DNA of 64,000 nt from Telopea speciosissima (taxonomy: Eukaryota > Streptophyta > Magnoliopsida > Proteales > Proteaceae). This document shows, in pieces, positions 1 to 10,395 of the stretch. Positions within the stretch are counted from its first letter, which is position 1. Each line of letters opens with the position of its first letter. Below the pieces are notes generated by a model that was not told the origin of the DNA, searched no databases, and saw only the letters and a program-made list of their open reading frames with translations. Location of the stretch: NCBI RefSeq assembly GCF_018873765.1, contig NC_057925.1, positions 17,619,568 through 17,683,567 on the forward strand. The letters run 5' to 3'. Position numbers and translations under genes: made by a program.

Positions 1-1510
1 GAGATCAAGAAGCTGAGATTATTTGGGGACTCGTCAATCATGATTTGTTAAACTAAAGGGAAGTGGAAAATAAAGGATGAGAAGCTGAAGCCCTACCAAG
101 AACATTTGGAGAACCTGATCAGGAGCTTCGAAGAGATCGCTTTCGAGTATTTATCGAGGGATAATAACAGATTCATCGATGCCTTAGCTACCTTGGCTTC
201 AATGGTTGAATGTAATCCAGATGCTCAAGTCCGCCTATTCTTGGTAGATAGGAGGTATGAACTGGCGTATGAAGAGTAAGTAAATGCTCTAACAACTGAT
301 GAGAGGTCGTGGTTCGCATCCATCATCGATTTCATCAGAGAAAGAAAATATCCTCCAAATTCCACAACTGGTGAACAGAAGTGGTTACGAAAGTAAGCCA
401 CACAGTTTGTACTTCAAGGTAACCTGCTATACAAGAGGTGCTACGATGGTATACAACTACTATGCGTAGACAAGGATCAAGCACGAGTGATCATGGAAGA
501 AATTCATTAGGGAATCCACACATGAATGCCTGGATGCTCGCTAAGAAATTCCTCAGAAAATGGGATATTATTGGGCAACTATGGAAGTTGATTGCACATC
601 ATTCGTGTGGAGATGCCATAAATGCCAAATATTTGCCAACATCATTCACATTCCTCCAACGAAGCTCCATTCACTAAATGCCCCTAGCCATTTTTCACAT
701 GGGGCATTGACATAATTGAAAAAGTCACACCGAAGGCATCTAATGGACATGAATTCATCCTTATGGCCATAGATTATTTCACCAAATGGGTAGAGGCACA
801 GTTGTATGCTGTCCTGACAGCTACGAAGGTAGTAAAGTTCATCAAAGAGAACATTATATGTAGATACAGAGTATCATATGCCCTCATATCCGATCAAGGA
901 GCACATTTATGGGGAAAGGCAGATAAGTTTTGCACCAAGTTTGGCATACAAAGGCATCGGTCTATGACTCATAAACCGTAGGCTAATGGGACATTGGAAG
1001 TAGCCAACAAGAATGTAGTCATATTGCAGAAAATGGTTGATACTCATAAAAATTGGGCAGATAAGCTCACGTATGCGTTATGGGCCTATCGGACCTCAAT
1101 TCGAACTTCTACTGGGGTAACCCCTTTTTCCCTGGTCTATGGGATGGAGGCAGTCCATCCCATGGAAATCCAAGTGTCGTCTCTCAGAGTATTGATGGAA
1201 AGCAAATTGCCTGAAGGAGAATGGATGCAAGCGAGACACGACAAACTTAACCTACTGGATGAAAAGAGGATGAAAGCTATGGATCACCTTAAGAAGTACC
1301 AACTCAGGATGGCAAGGATATTCAACAAAGGAGCCCGTCCACGCAACATCGAAGAAGAAGATTTGGTACTTCGAGAACAAAGAGCAGGGGCAAGTTTAGG
1401 CCTAATTGGAGTGGACCTTACTACGTGAAGGAAATCTTGACTAGACAAGCAGCTCGTCTCACTGACTTGGATGGAGAGGATCTAAAGAGCCTTGTCAATA
1501 TGGACTAACT
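1..1510 (+). pseudogene. Ty3/gypsy pol 3' part: RNase H end plus integrase, broken
   Basis: The first 240 bases encode the C-terminal part of an RNase H of the type found in Ty3/gypsy elements, ending in DALATLASM. The linker and HHCC zinc finger of integrase follow (KCQIF near 620-640 in a shifted frame), then the integrase core from about 700. IDYFTKWVEA, SDQGAH and TLEVANKN surround the expected D, D and E residues. The tail WAYRTSIRTSTGVTPF is typical of plant gypsy integrases. The copy is dead: in-frame stops occur near 49 and 279, a frameshift lies near 500-700, and TAG replaces a codon just before TLEVANK (979-981). The element enters from beyond the left window edge. The RNase H/integrase style suits the Tat-like group; lineage is inferred. 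Confidence 0.85.
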
Positions 1511-2085
1511 TAAAAAATATTTTGTGGAGTCATTTGATCTATATGAACTATGTTTGACCTGATTACTTTTCAAAGGATACATAGGCAACTTGGCGTGCCA
1601 AAGTGCAGTCTCAACTGCTAGCCCCCACCAGGACATTCCTCGAATTCTGCCACACGGCATCTCTATCATTCAAGAACCCCTTTCTGCCTGTTCTGCCACT
1701 CGGCACTTCTATCTATTAAAAAAAATCTGCTATTTGGTATCCTTTTATGTGTTTCTAATAGGAGTTGACTAATCCTTGAGTCTAAAACAAAAAAGAGAAA
1801 GAAAAAAAAAAAGATACCTATTTCAGTTTATTAAGGAAGCTCTTTGATTGAGTGCAGGTAACATGCGTTACCCATAAAAAGTAACCTCCCTCAATGAGAT
1901 CTTGTGAAAATGGACCCTTCACATGAATTTTGACAATCCAACACTTCTGAAAAATGTCCAATTGCTGGTCCTAAGAAAGATTATGTGCATGGAGATTCAT
2001 CATGGCATGCTCTGACAAGCACACTAATGTTGGGATCCAGAACTGCATGTTTTAAGATTTGGAAAAGTAAAGACCACCCCCATAA
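1511..2085. other. Untranslated tail of the gypsy element, no gene seen
   Basis: This stretch lies between the integrase end and the next ORF. It has an A-rich run near 1790-1812 and no open frame with recognisable content. It is probably 3' internal sequence of the gypsy element or a junction with a second element. Confidence 0.4.
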
Positions 2086-2901
2086 TTGAAGAATTCCGAG
2101 CTTGCATGCTCTCACCACCACCAGGGAGACTCTTTTGCCCCCTTTGCGCAGCAACTACGAAGAAGTTTTACTAGGCTTCTTTGGATGGACCAAAAGGGAA
2201 GTCAAAGAAATCATGAATTATGGAAAAGTGGATATTTTGAAAGTAGCGGGGATTTTCTCCAAACAAAAAGGAGTCAAAAGAAATCAACAGAAGAACAGAA
2301 GGAAGGCATACTTCTTTTGCATGATCGGGGGATACTTGTTACGTACTCCAAAGAGGGGTGTTCCCCCTGTAGTTGCAGACCTCGTTTGGCAACTCCTAGA
2401 TGGATGCGACATCGTCCCCAGCATACTAGCGGAGATTTTCAAGGGTCTGGATGAAATGAGTGCTTCCCGAAGATATGGAACGGATTATTGCACAGGATCA
2501 CCACAATCTTGCAAATATGATTGATGGAGAGATTACAGTTGGTTAAACCCATACCCGATGCCAAATTCCAACCAAAATATTTCCAAATCCGAAAAGAGAC
2601 AGAGGAATTCCATGCAATCAAGGACTGGATGAAGTATTTGGAAGAAAGTACAGATGAACATAATCAATGGAACTACCATTGGTGGGACTTGAAAACCCCA
2701 TTTCTCAGAACTCCAGGTTACAATGTTGTGAGGTTAATGGGTTTGAATCATACTACTTTCTACTTGCATCATCTAGTGCCAACACAGTACCAGTCACCGC
2801 TCAAGATGATGGAAGTGAAGATTCAGCTGCCAAAAGAGTTTACATTGAAAATTGTGAGCCTACTACATAAACAATGGTTGAAATATGTAATTATGGGGTG
2901 A
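2086..2901 (+). pseudogene. DUF7745-like retroelement-associated ORF, frameshifted
   Basis: Two overlapping open frames (2102-2524 and 2521-2901) read as one protein after a single frameshift near 2515. The product has the pattern I associate with the plant DUF7745 family, often found beside or inside gypsy-type elements. It shows a hydrophobic FFCMIGGYLL segment, then VADLVWQLLDG, an ILAE segment, a WMKYLEE helix, and NYHWWDLKTPF followed by LMGLNHTTFYLHHLVPTQY. It has no catalytic motif that I recognise. It lies about 0.6 kb after the integrase on the same strand, so it may be an extra ORF of that element. The family call is from pattern memory and is moderate at best. Confidence 0.4.
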
Positions 2902-3100
2902 TATTGTTGGTCTACTTGTCGATTCTCCACTTTTTTGTTTCCCTTATCCCTCTACCATTTCCATGCATGTAATGATCAAGGACTAAATGAAAATATCCAG
3001 AATTGTGCATTGCAAAGGAAAAAAGTAAGTGTCTCAAATAAAACTAACATGCTGTTCTCATTCCATAAGCATAATAAAATAAAAATCATCAAACTATCAT

Positions 3101-3857
3101 CTAGCATCCCATCATCAAATATAAAGAAAATATGCAGAGAGAATAATTCTCATCATTGGAGGACAAAGTCTTGGCATCCGGCACCACCTCATCATCATTA
3201 CCATCACAATATCCCTCATCGCCGTCATCATCACCACTCTCACAATCACGCGGCATGAACAGGGTAGGGGTGAGTCTTGTGGATGCCAATTGTCTCCTAA
3301 GATGTCAGTTCTCCTCTACATAGTTACGGATACAATTCTCATAATGATCCCGAGAATCCCTCATCGCCAAGCTAGCCACTCTAATGGGGATGAGTTAAAG
3401 TTCATTTTAAAAAAATATATACGTAAGATCTCAAAGTAAAAAAAAAAAAAAGAGAGCAGAAGGAAAAAGAAAGAGAAAGGAGGCACTCACTAGTTGTTTA
3501 ACATAGCATGTCCGTTCGAAAAGTACCGCATCCATACTCGCCTGCATCCGGCGCATGTCAGTGTATCGCTCAGCATTAATTTGTTATGACAAAAGACCAG
3601 AGTCAGTATTAAGAGTGAGGAATCCAATGAAAACAAAAAAGAAATGACATACTCCATCAAAATGAAGAGGGAACCCCAGGTTATGGTCAGAAACTTTGCA
3701 GGCAAGAAGAGCAGTCTGAAGACTGGTATCAAACAAGGAAATGGTGGTCCATCCCCGATACCCTGGAATAAGGTCACTCATCCCAGCAATGCATAGACCA
3801 GTGCTAGCGCTCTAAGGAGGGCAACAATTCGCGCTGCAACTATATGAGGAAAGCATC
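3101..3857 (-). pseudogene. Unidentified minus-strand coding relic with possible introns
   Basis: Several minus-strand open segments follow each other with GT-AG-like borders: about 3857-3653 (contains LIPGYRGWTTISLFDTSL), 3568-3491 (AERYTDMRRMQASMDAVLF) and 3380-3101 (RDSRDHYENCIRNYVEEN, then a stop, then an acidic tail rich in D and E). A TATA-like box (CTATAAAAAAGG) lies on the minus strand at 4176-4187, upstream. I do not recognise the family. The charged, helix-prone C-terminus and acidic tail resemble coiled-coil ends of retroelement-associated plant proteins. Internal stops (TGA after YVEEN) show it is not functional as read. The exon borders are guesses from splice consensus only. Confidence 0.3.
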
Positions 3858-4469
3858 CTGTATGCACCAAGAATCAAAGGACAACTTGGATAGTGTGAAA
3901 AGAAGGAAGCAGGATTGGTAAAACAAACAAAAAAAAAATTACCAAGTGGGGCAAAATTCAGAAGAATACCACAGGGCCCTCTTGAGTCAAGCGAACACAG
4001 ACTGTTTCTCGAAAGAGAAATTCTTGATAATCCTAATCAGCCAAGGTAAACCCTAGTGCAGGCATCCCCATCCTCAATTCATCATTATCAAGTGATAGAA
4101 GAATAGAATGCATATGGGAAGGAGAAGGATGAAGTACCAGCTGGGCAGAATGCCATTGAAGAGTAACCCCCCCCCTTTTTTATAGTAAAGGAGGAGTTGG
4201 GCGCACGCTGTGCCGTAGCACCATGGCCTAGCTGCGGCCCCATGTGGCAGCATTGCGCATGATCGGTGGCCCCATATGGTAGCGCCTGCACGACTGGTGG
4301 CCCCGCATGGCGGCACCGCGTAGTTTCTGCGCAAAAGAAAATTTTTGGGGCCTCAATGCCACTTCACTTTTTCTTGGGCCTCGATGTCACGACTTCTCTT
4401 GGGCCTCGGTGCTATTGCCATAAATTATTTTCTCTTCTTTCAAAAAAAATTTTGGTAGGGGAACATCCT

Positions 4470-4690
4470 GTTTTCAAAAGTTTGGTCGCGATGTTGTCTC
4501 ATCATTACACTTTCAAAAATTCAATCGTGATGCCTCTCATCGTTACACTTTCAAAAAATTCGGTCGCAATGCCATCTTATCATTATACTTTCAAAAGTTT
4601 GGTCGTGATGCCACCTCATCGTTACATCTTTCAAAAATTTGATCGTGATGCAGTCTCATCATTACACTTTCAAATATTTGGTCGCGATGC
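4470..4690. repeat. Tandem repeat, about 6 copies of a 39-40 bp unit
   Basis: The unit can be followed by its core TTTGGTCGTGATGCC and the spacer CTCATCATTACAC. Cores recur near 4483, 4520, 4560, 4600, 4640 and 4679, so the period is 39-40 bp with moderate divergence. The array begins exactly where the gypsy gag reading frame to its right stops matching. Confidence 0.75.
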
Positions 4691-5535
4691 CAAACTCTCG
4701 AAAAGACTTAATCGACCTGGGTTCCAGTCGATTGAACCACGTCCGGGCTGCCTTCCTTAGGGTCGTAGGGAAGGCCTTGCACATGATGGCGTCCAAAGCT
4801 CCACAAAGGGCCATGAGGGAGTTGAATCCCTTAAGGTGCTGCATCAGATCGATGGTGCCGTCACAGTTTTCCAACGTCAACATCTTTAACTCTTTGGGGA
4901 ACTGAACGTTCTTGATCTCGTCTGTAAGCATCGTTGTGCCAGAGAAAATGGGTGTCCCTACTTCAGCTTACTTAAGTAAGACTTTGCTGAACTATTCCTG
5001 TAGTTCCTTCATCTGCTTGCCGAGGTCATCATCGACATGAGCTTCACGTTGGGGGTCGATGGGAGCTGGCTTTGAATGTACTTCCTAGTCTCCCTCGCTC
5101 TGATTCTGGCATTTTCCTCGTTGGTGACGAGGGTCTTAATCTGAGTCACCCGATCCAGAGCTACTATGCTTGCTATCATCGTCGTCTGCAGTGAGGGGCG
5201 GAATGATCCTCTGGTCTTGCTGTTGTGGTTGACTGGGACTACCTTCTGGAATGCGTGGGCAATTTTCGGAGCTCTTCCTTGAGGGCTAGGAATTGCCCCT
5301 GCGTAACAGGACCCTAGAGATCAAGCTGGCCGTGCGGCTCCTTTGGTCGGCCATGATGCCCGCCTGACCGTATTGATGTTCGGCTTCGTGACCCTCTGGT
5401 CACGCCAGAACCACGTGGGGGTGAACGGGTGCGTTGGACACTCAGTTCGAAGCAAGGGATGTCCTGGCTCGACGTAATTGGGTTTTTGTTAAGGTTGGAT
5501 TTTTCCTTGTTTCTTGTATTCACCATCGCGTTCAA
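4662..5535 (-). pseudogene. Ty3/gypsy gag, decayed
   Basis: Read on the minus strand, the segment starts with a charged N-terminal part (MVNTRNKEKSN near 5528, then an Arg/Gly/Ser-rich stretch) and reaches the retrotransposon gag core at 4931-4662. The core contains KMLTLENCDGTIDL, a CKAFPTTLRKAARTWFNRL block and SIKSFREF, all typical of plant gypsy gag. Stops break the part between 5310 and 4935. The capsid domain ends abruptly in the tandem repeat at 4690. It lies directly downstream of the primer-binding site at 5556-5573, so it is the 5' end of a reverse-strand element, distinct from the forward pol fragment at 1-1510. Confidence 0.8.
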
Positions 5536-5555
5536 TTCGTCTTACTCTTTCTCAG

Positions 5556-5573
5556 GGCCCCACGGTGGGCGCC
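5556..5573 (-). other. Primer-binding site of gypsy element
   Basis: On the minus strand the sequence TGGCGCCCACCGTGGGGC follows an LTR end (...TAACA, TAT). This string is the usual start of the internal region in many plant Ty3/gypsy elements of the Tat/Retand kind. Confidence 0.75.
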
Positions 5574-5577
5574 AATA

Positions 5578-6060
5578 TGTTACCACCGAAAAGCTTCTTG
5601 GTGATGTATGTGACCTGTAAGAGGAGAAAAGGACAAAGAAGAGACCCGAAGCAGACTCCGAGGGGGGACTCTCCGATGCCAAAGTCAGTCTGTCTCACAG
5701 AAAGTTGATCAGAGGGGTACAGAGAGAGGAATAAGTAGAAAGTAGTCAGAATGTCATACCTGGGTCTCCTAATTTCCTTTTATACCTAGCACGGTCATCG
5801 AGACAGTTGATTGCTTCCCTGTATCTCCTCTTCTGACATGTTGCAGTAGTGGAGTTTGTTACCTCCCTCAAAGAGGAGGAACGTCTCTTGGTGGGAAACG
5901 AGATTCCCTCCTTTGTGCCATCGTTGGTTCTTGGGGCCCCTTGGGCCACGTTCTAAACTAGTTGCTTTGTCTTCAAGGCAAACATTGTGTTACGTGCCGC
6001 ACGATTTGTCTGGTTGATCGATGGGTGGGATCTTGCCACGTGTCTATTGGCTAGTTGGAT
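5578..6060 (-). mobile_element. 5' LTR of the reverse-strand gypsy element (outer end uncertain)
   Basis: The inner border is fixed by the primer-binding site and an LTR end in ...GGTAACA at 5578. A promoter-like TATA box (GTATAAAAGG, minus strand, 5785-5776) lies about 200 bp inside, as expected for an LTR. The outer border is not resolved; roughly 6.0-6.1 kb is a guess. No matching second LTR was found in the window. Confidence 0.55.
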
Positions 6061-6674
6061 TTTTTTTGGTGTATCATCGGGAATCAATAGAAGAACTTAA
6101 TTTCTTATCCTACTTTCATCTCTTAGTGATTTCCCCTTTTCCTAAGTTCATTGCAATTTGGTCTTTATTTTAAAAAAACCTTGGAGCAATCAAGGCAGAT
6201 GGGTAATCCACAACCTGATAGAAGTCAGAAGTGTACACTTCTCTCACATTGAGTCTTGAAGAATCTGGCATACCGGCACTCTTCACTGTTAATCCATTAA
6301 GGTAGACCGATCTAATGGTTCACCTGTTATTTGAGCGATCCGGAAAAAGAGCCAGACAACATCAAATAAAAAAGTTCATTCCATGGTGTCATAGCCCTTC
6401 TGCACATCCAACTTCAACCTGATACTGCCTCCATGCTTTGGTGAAAACATTAAACTAACTGTTGTGACCTTTATCACTTTTTTACGCAAAGCTAACTCTG
6501 ATGTTGTGTCCATCCATTCTTGAGAACATTAAACTAACTGTTGTGACCTTTATCACTTTTTTTCTTACCAAAACTAACAGTTGAGATATCTTTTTCTATT
6601 ATATGTCTCCAAAATGCTATTTCTGTACCATCACTCTTATGACTTTATTTTGGTATGAAAAATGGAAAGTTTTT
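6061..6674. other. No gene seen; a direct repeat of about 38 bp
   Basis: The stretch is anonymous apart from a direct repeat beginning AACATTAAACTAACTGTTG, present at about 6446-6483 and again at 6526-6563, about 80 bp apart. Confidence 0.5.
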
Positions 6675-8735
6675 GTTTTTTTTTTATAAATAAGTTTTTG
6701 TATAAAGAAAGAGAAAGAATAGAATACAGAAGAGGCATCCTTTATGAACCCACAAAAGGGGAAAAGGACCCTAGAAAATATAGGACAGGCCCTATCAAAC
6801 AACAGGAGAAAGACACAAAACCCTCAAGATTACATCCTATAATAGGTTACAAAGTCCTTGTCTTTCTTTATGAGGATCTTCAGTTCAGGAGGAAAATCCC
6901 TAGGCTCCCACAGAATTCCAGAAGGACCACTAGGGGAAGAAGCCATAAAGTCTGCAAGTTGGTTTTGTTCTCTCCAAACATGAACAATTTTGTTCTTAGC
7001 AAGCTTTTTTCGCTAGGATTTTGCTTTTTGTAGTTTGGATTTTCCAAGGGCCAATAATCTCCCCATTCAAGATGTCAATGGCCAACTTCGAGTCCAATCT
7101 AATAGAAATCTCTAGGAAACCTCTTTCAATATAAAGGGATATACCTTTAAGAATAATTCCACAGAAAGCACACAAATATCTTTACCTTAGCCAACATAAG
7201 CAACTATAGGATCCCCACTTCCATTACGAATTAGCCCTCCAAAAGCAGCCTTGTCACCTGAAAGAGACCCATCACAGTGAAGAGCAGACAAGTTATTATT
7301 TGGTAAAAACCAAGAGCAATCCTTTGGGATTCTTGCAGCCCATTGCACTTGAAGACACCAATTAGCAGCAATATGATAATTAGCAGTAGTTGGGTCTCCT
7401 ACCAAATCAGTAGAGGATAATTGGCAATGAAATCACCCCTTATAGCACCTATGATTTAGTCTTTGGATCTGGCTTTATTACTAAAAATTCTGTTTTTCCT
7501 CTCAGACCAAATGTGCTTGATTGTGGCACAAAAGCAAGCTTAATAACCAGCCCCAAACTCCCCGCTCTTCCTGCAGCATATCTCACCGAAATAACGGTGT
7601 CAATAACATTTCTTGGACATACCATATCATGAAAACACAAATCAAAGATTTTGCTCCAAATCTCAAAAGTAAAAAGGCCCTCAAAAAAGAGGTGATCTCT
7701 GCCTTCAAAGCCAGCCCAACATAATTCACAATGATGTTTGACAGGGATGTGTCTATGTATGAGATTATCTCTAGTGGGGAGGGCATCTGAAAGACATCTC
7801 TAGGAAATAAAAGAGTGGGAATTTATGCTACCCTCAAACGAAACTGCTTCACTCCAATCTACTTGAGGTGCTCTTTTGAGAATAGCATTCCAAGCAGATT
7901 TGGAAGAAAATTTACCTGAGGGGTTACCAGTCCATAACACCAAATCCAGATCATCTATTGGAGTCTATCAATATTTGGAAGGACCCTCCAAATATCAATG
8001 AGATCAAACGATGTCGAAGGACCAGGGTACCAATCTCCATCACGAATAATCTCCTTAACAAAAGCATTACGGGTGGTCAGCAAGAGAATAAGAGCATGCA
8101 TCATAACAACTACCAAATCTATTAAAAAGAACTCCAAGCGGGTGCCAATTGTCAAGCCAAAGATTAGTAGTTTTACCATCCCCAATAACAGTTTTGACAA
8201 ACGGAAGAGCTTTGTCCCTGTACTTCAAAACTTTCCGCCAGACCCAAGAGCAATTATTAAGAATCTTGACTGTCCATAATGACTCCTGCTTAAGGTATCT
8301 TTGATGGACCCAATTAACCCAAAGACGATCCTGCTTGGAAACAATCCACCTGATTTGCTTCATAATTCCAGCAATATTCATCTCATTAATCTCCTTGATT
8401 CCCAAACCTCCCTCAGATTTTGGCTTGCAAACCACATCCCAAGAAATAAAATGGGCTTTCCTTTCAAGGGAAGGACCAGACAAAAGGAAGTTTAGAAAAC
8501 ATAGATTCCAACTTCGAAATGAAATTACATGGAAGACCAAAGATCCCCACCCAATACATATTACTTCCTTACAATACTGAAGAAAGGAGTTGGAGACAAC
8601 CAGCATAAGAGAGAAATCTAGCCTTCCAACTTTCCAACTTCTGCCGAACCAGATCCAAAATAGGACTGCAATCTTTCGTAGACAGCCTTCCAGATACAAG
8701 AGGAACCAGATATCCCACTGAGAGTGTAGAGACAA
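6675..8735 (-). pseudogene. L1-type LINE, 5'-truncated ORF2 C-terminal part
   Basis: The minus strand encodes the region after reverse transcriptase in plant L1 ORF2. At 8480-7980 there is ISWDVVCKPKSEGGLG, then LWVNWVHQRYL, VIGDGKTTNLWLDNW. A zinc-binding segment around 7780-7580 follows in broken frames. An RNase H with LHCDGSLSGDKAAFGGLIRN lies at 7405-7190 and its end continues to about 6840. A run of T on the plus strand at 6671-6680 is the poly(A) tail, which marks the 3' end. The 5' end stops near 8720-8735 against a copia gag remnant, the usual 5' truncation of LINEs. Several frameshifts and stops are present. No clear target-site duplication was found. Confidence 0.8.
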
Positions 8736-9277
8736 AGGTCCTCATTACCTACAGGTTTTCCAGTGGCAGCAAGAAGATCTGTGATGGATTTGATCTTCAA
8801 TAAATATTCTTGGATCGATGAGGAACCACGTTTGGTTGTTTGAAGCTGAAACTGAAGCTGCATGACACGAGCACTGGACATGCTGTTGTGAGAGCTCTAC
8901 GACATGCTCCAGACGTCATGGGATGTTGCACAGCCTACGATTTGCACATGAACGGGTTCAGTGAGAGATGACATTAATCAGAGCTGGTCTTGACACTGCC
9001 AAGCGGTGTAGGCTGGATTGATTGTCAGTGGATCTGTTGGGGACGCATCAGCTGCTGGAGTTACATATTCAGGTGGACAGGATGATGAACCAGTGTCCAG
9101 ATCGTACAGATCATACCAGCTAGATAAACTGGAAGCGCCATAACAAATAACTGGAATCAGTTAACTTGATGGTGATCGAATGGTTCAGTGACGGAAACAT
9201 TGAAGACAAGGAGGATGCAGAGCCAAGGATGGGAAGGTTATTGGCAGAGCCCAAGGAACCCTGGTCGAATGATACCA
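8736..9277 (-). pseudogene. Ty1/copia gag remnant
   Basis: The minus strand has two pieces of a copia gag. One at 9290-9120 includes PSLNHSITIKLTDSSYLLW, the N-terminal signature of copia gag; the other runs at about 8881-8736 (possibly to 8620) and contains SARVMQLQFQLQ and LKIKSITDLLAATGKPV, matching the UBN2-type gag domain. Stops and frameshifts separate them. The piece starts just downstream of a primer-binding-like site and LTR (9278-9654), so it is the 5' internal part of one element. The L1 fragment abuts its downstream end. Confidence 0.75.
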
Positions 9278-9654
9278 TGTTTGATCTTAAAATAGAGAAA
9301 GCAAAGAGAAAAAAGAGAAGAAGACAATAGAACGTTTTTAACATGGTTCGGTTTCATTGGAAACCTACATCCACACAACTTGAATTTCCTCACACTGTTA
9401 ACCTTCAGCTATCCTCTCATTATATAGATGTTTAGAGATAGGTGTTTCGAAGTCAAAAGGATAAGTACAATAGGATTTGTGGTTTAATATGCTTGATTGA
9501 ATCTGGTCACTATCCTTGAGCTTTGAAGAGTTTGAGTTTAATTCTATTGCTGCAGTAGCTTTGTGTGTTGGTTTAGTGATAAACACAATAGATTGAGTTG
9601 GCATTGTTGTCACATGAGCCGTTATCATATGTAGATACGATATTGGGTTCTACA
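9278..9654 (-). mobile_element. Probable copia 5' LTR
   Basis: On the minus strand the segment starts TGTAGAACC and ends GATCAAACA. It is followed at once by TGGTATCATTCGA, which resembles the initiator-Met tRNA primer-binding site TGGTATCAGAGC. A copia gag begins just after. The TG...CA ends and 377-bp length fit a copia LTR. No partner LTR was found. Confidence 0.5.
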
Positions 9655-10395
9655 AGATTAGCCGTTGGAGATGAATCTCTCTCCTTATCACTTACAAACA
9701 GCAAATTAAGGAGTAAGTAAGCATTTGCCAATTAGTTATGGACATTTTGAATAAATTAAATAAACAGAAAAAGAGAGAACCATTTGCGGTAAACCCATAG
9801 TTGGAAAACCAGGTTGTTTGACTCGACTCGTCTTTCCAAAAAACCTGGTGACTTGGCCTTGTCAAACCCAGTCAAGGCGAGTCACCTTTTTTTATTTTTA
9901 CTACAAAAAATATGTATAAATTAGTTAAAAAACATAAAAATATTAAAAAAAATATGGGAAAAATCAGATAAAATAAAGAATCACATAACAATGTATTTTG
10001 AGTTTATACCATTGAACAAGAGAAGGGAGTCGAAGAGTTGAGGGTTTCTTACTATTTTAAAATACAGATTTAGTATTTCACTCAACTCAATTTCTAAGTG
10101 AACTAGTTTTATGGTTTTTGTTTAAAATGACTAAACTCGTCGAGTTTGTCATGGTTCAAGTGAAAATACCGAGTCTTATTTGACTCGGATGATTTATGAT
10201 CGAGTCTTATCATTTTTTACCCTGACTTAATCTACACGATTCTTGATCAGGTTTTTCAAAATTTTAATTCACCCCAGTCAAAACCCTGGTTTCCGACTGT
10301 GCTGGCATAAACCCATTAATTAATATTTTATAAATCAATAAATATTAAACACTTTATTAATCAAATTTGATAGAGAAATGCACATCCAACAATAC
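9655..10395. other. Anonymous, possible hAT-like relic at about 9801-10304
   Basis: The sequence from CATAGTTGGAAAACCAGG (9799) to CCTGGTTTCCGACTGTG (10304) has weakly inverted ends and an interior rich in GACTCG/CGAGTC motifs, as in old hAT-type MITEs. No matching 8-bp duplication flanks it. No open frame of interest was seen elsewhere in the stretch. Confidence 0.3.

Noticed and set aside
1..6060. Forward pol (1-1510) and reverse gag/LTR (4662-6060) as one gypsy element
   Set aside because: They lie on opposite strands and cannot be one colinear element without an inversion, for which I see no evidence.
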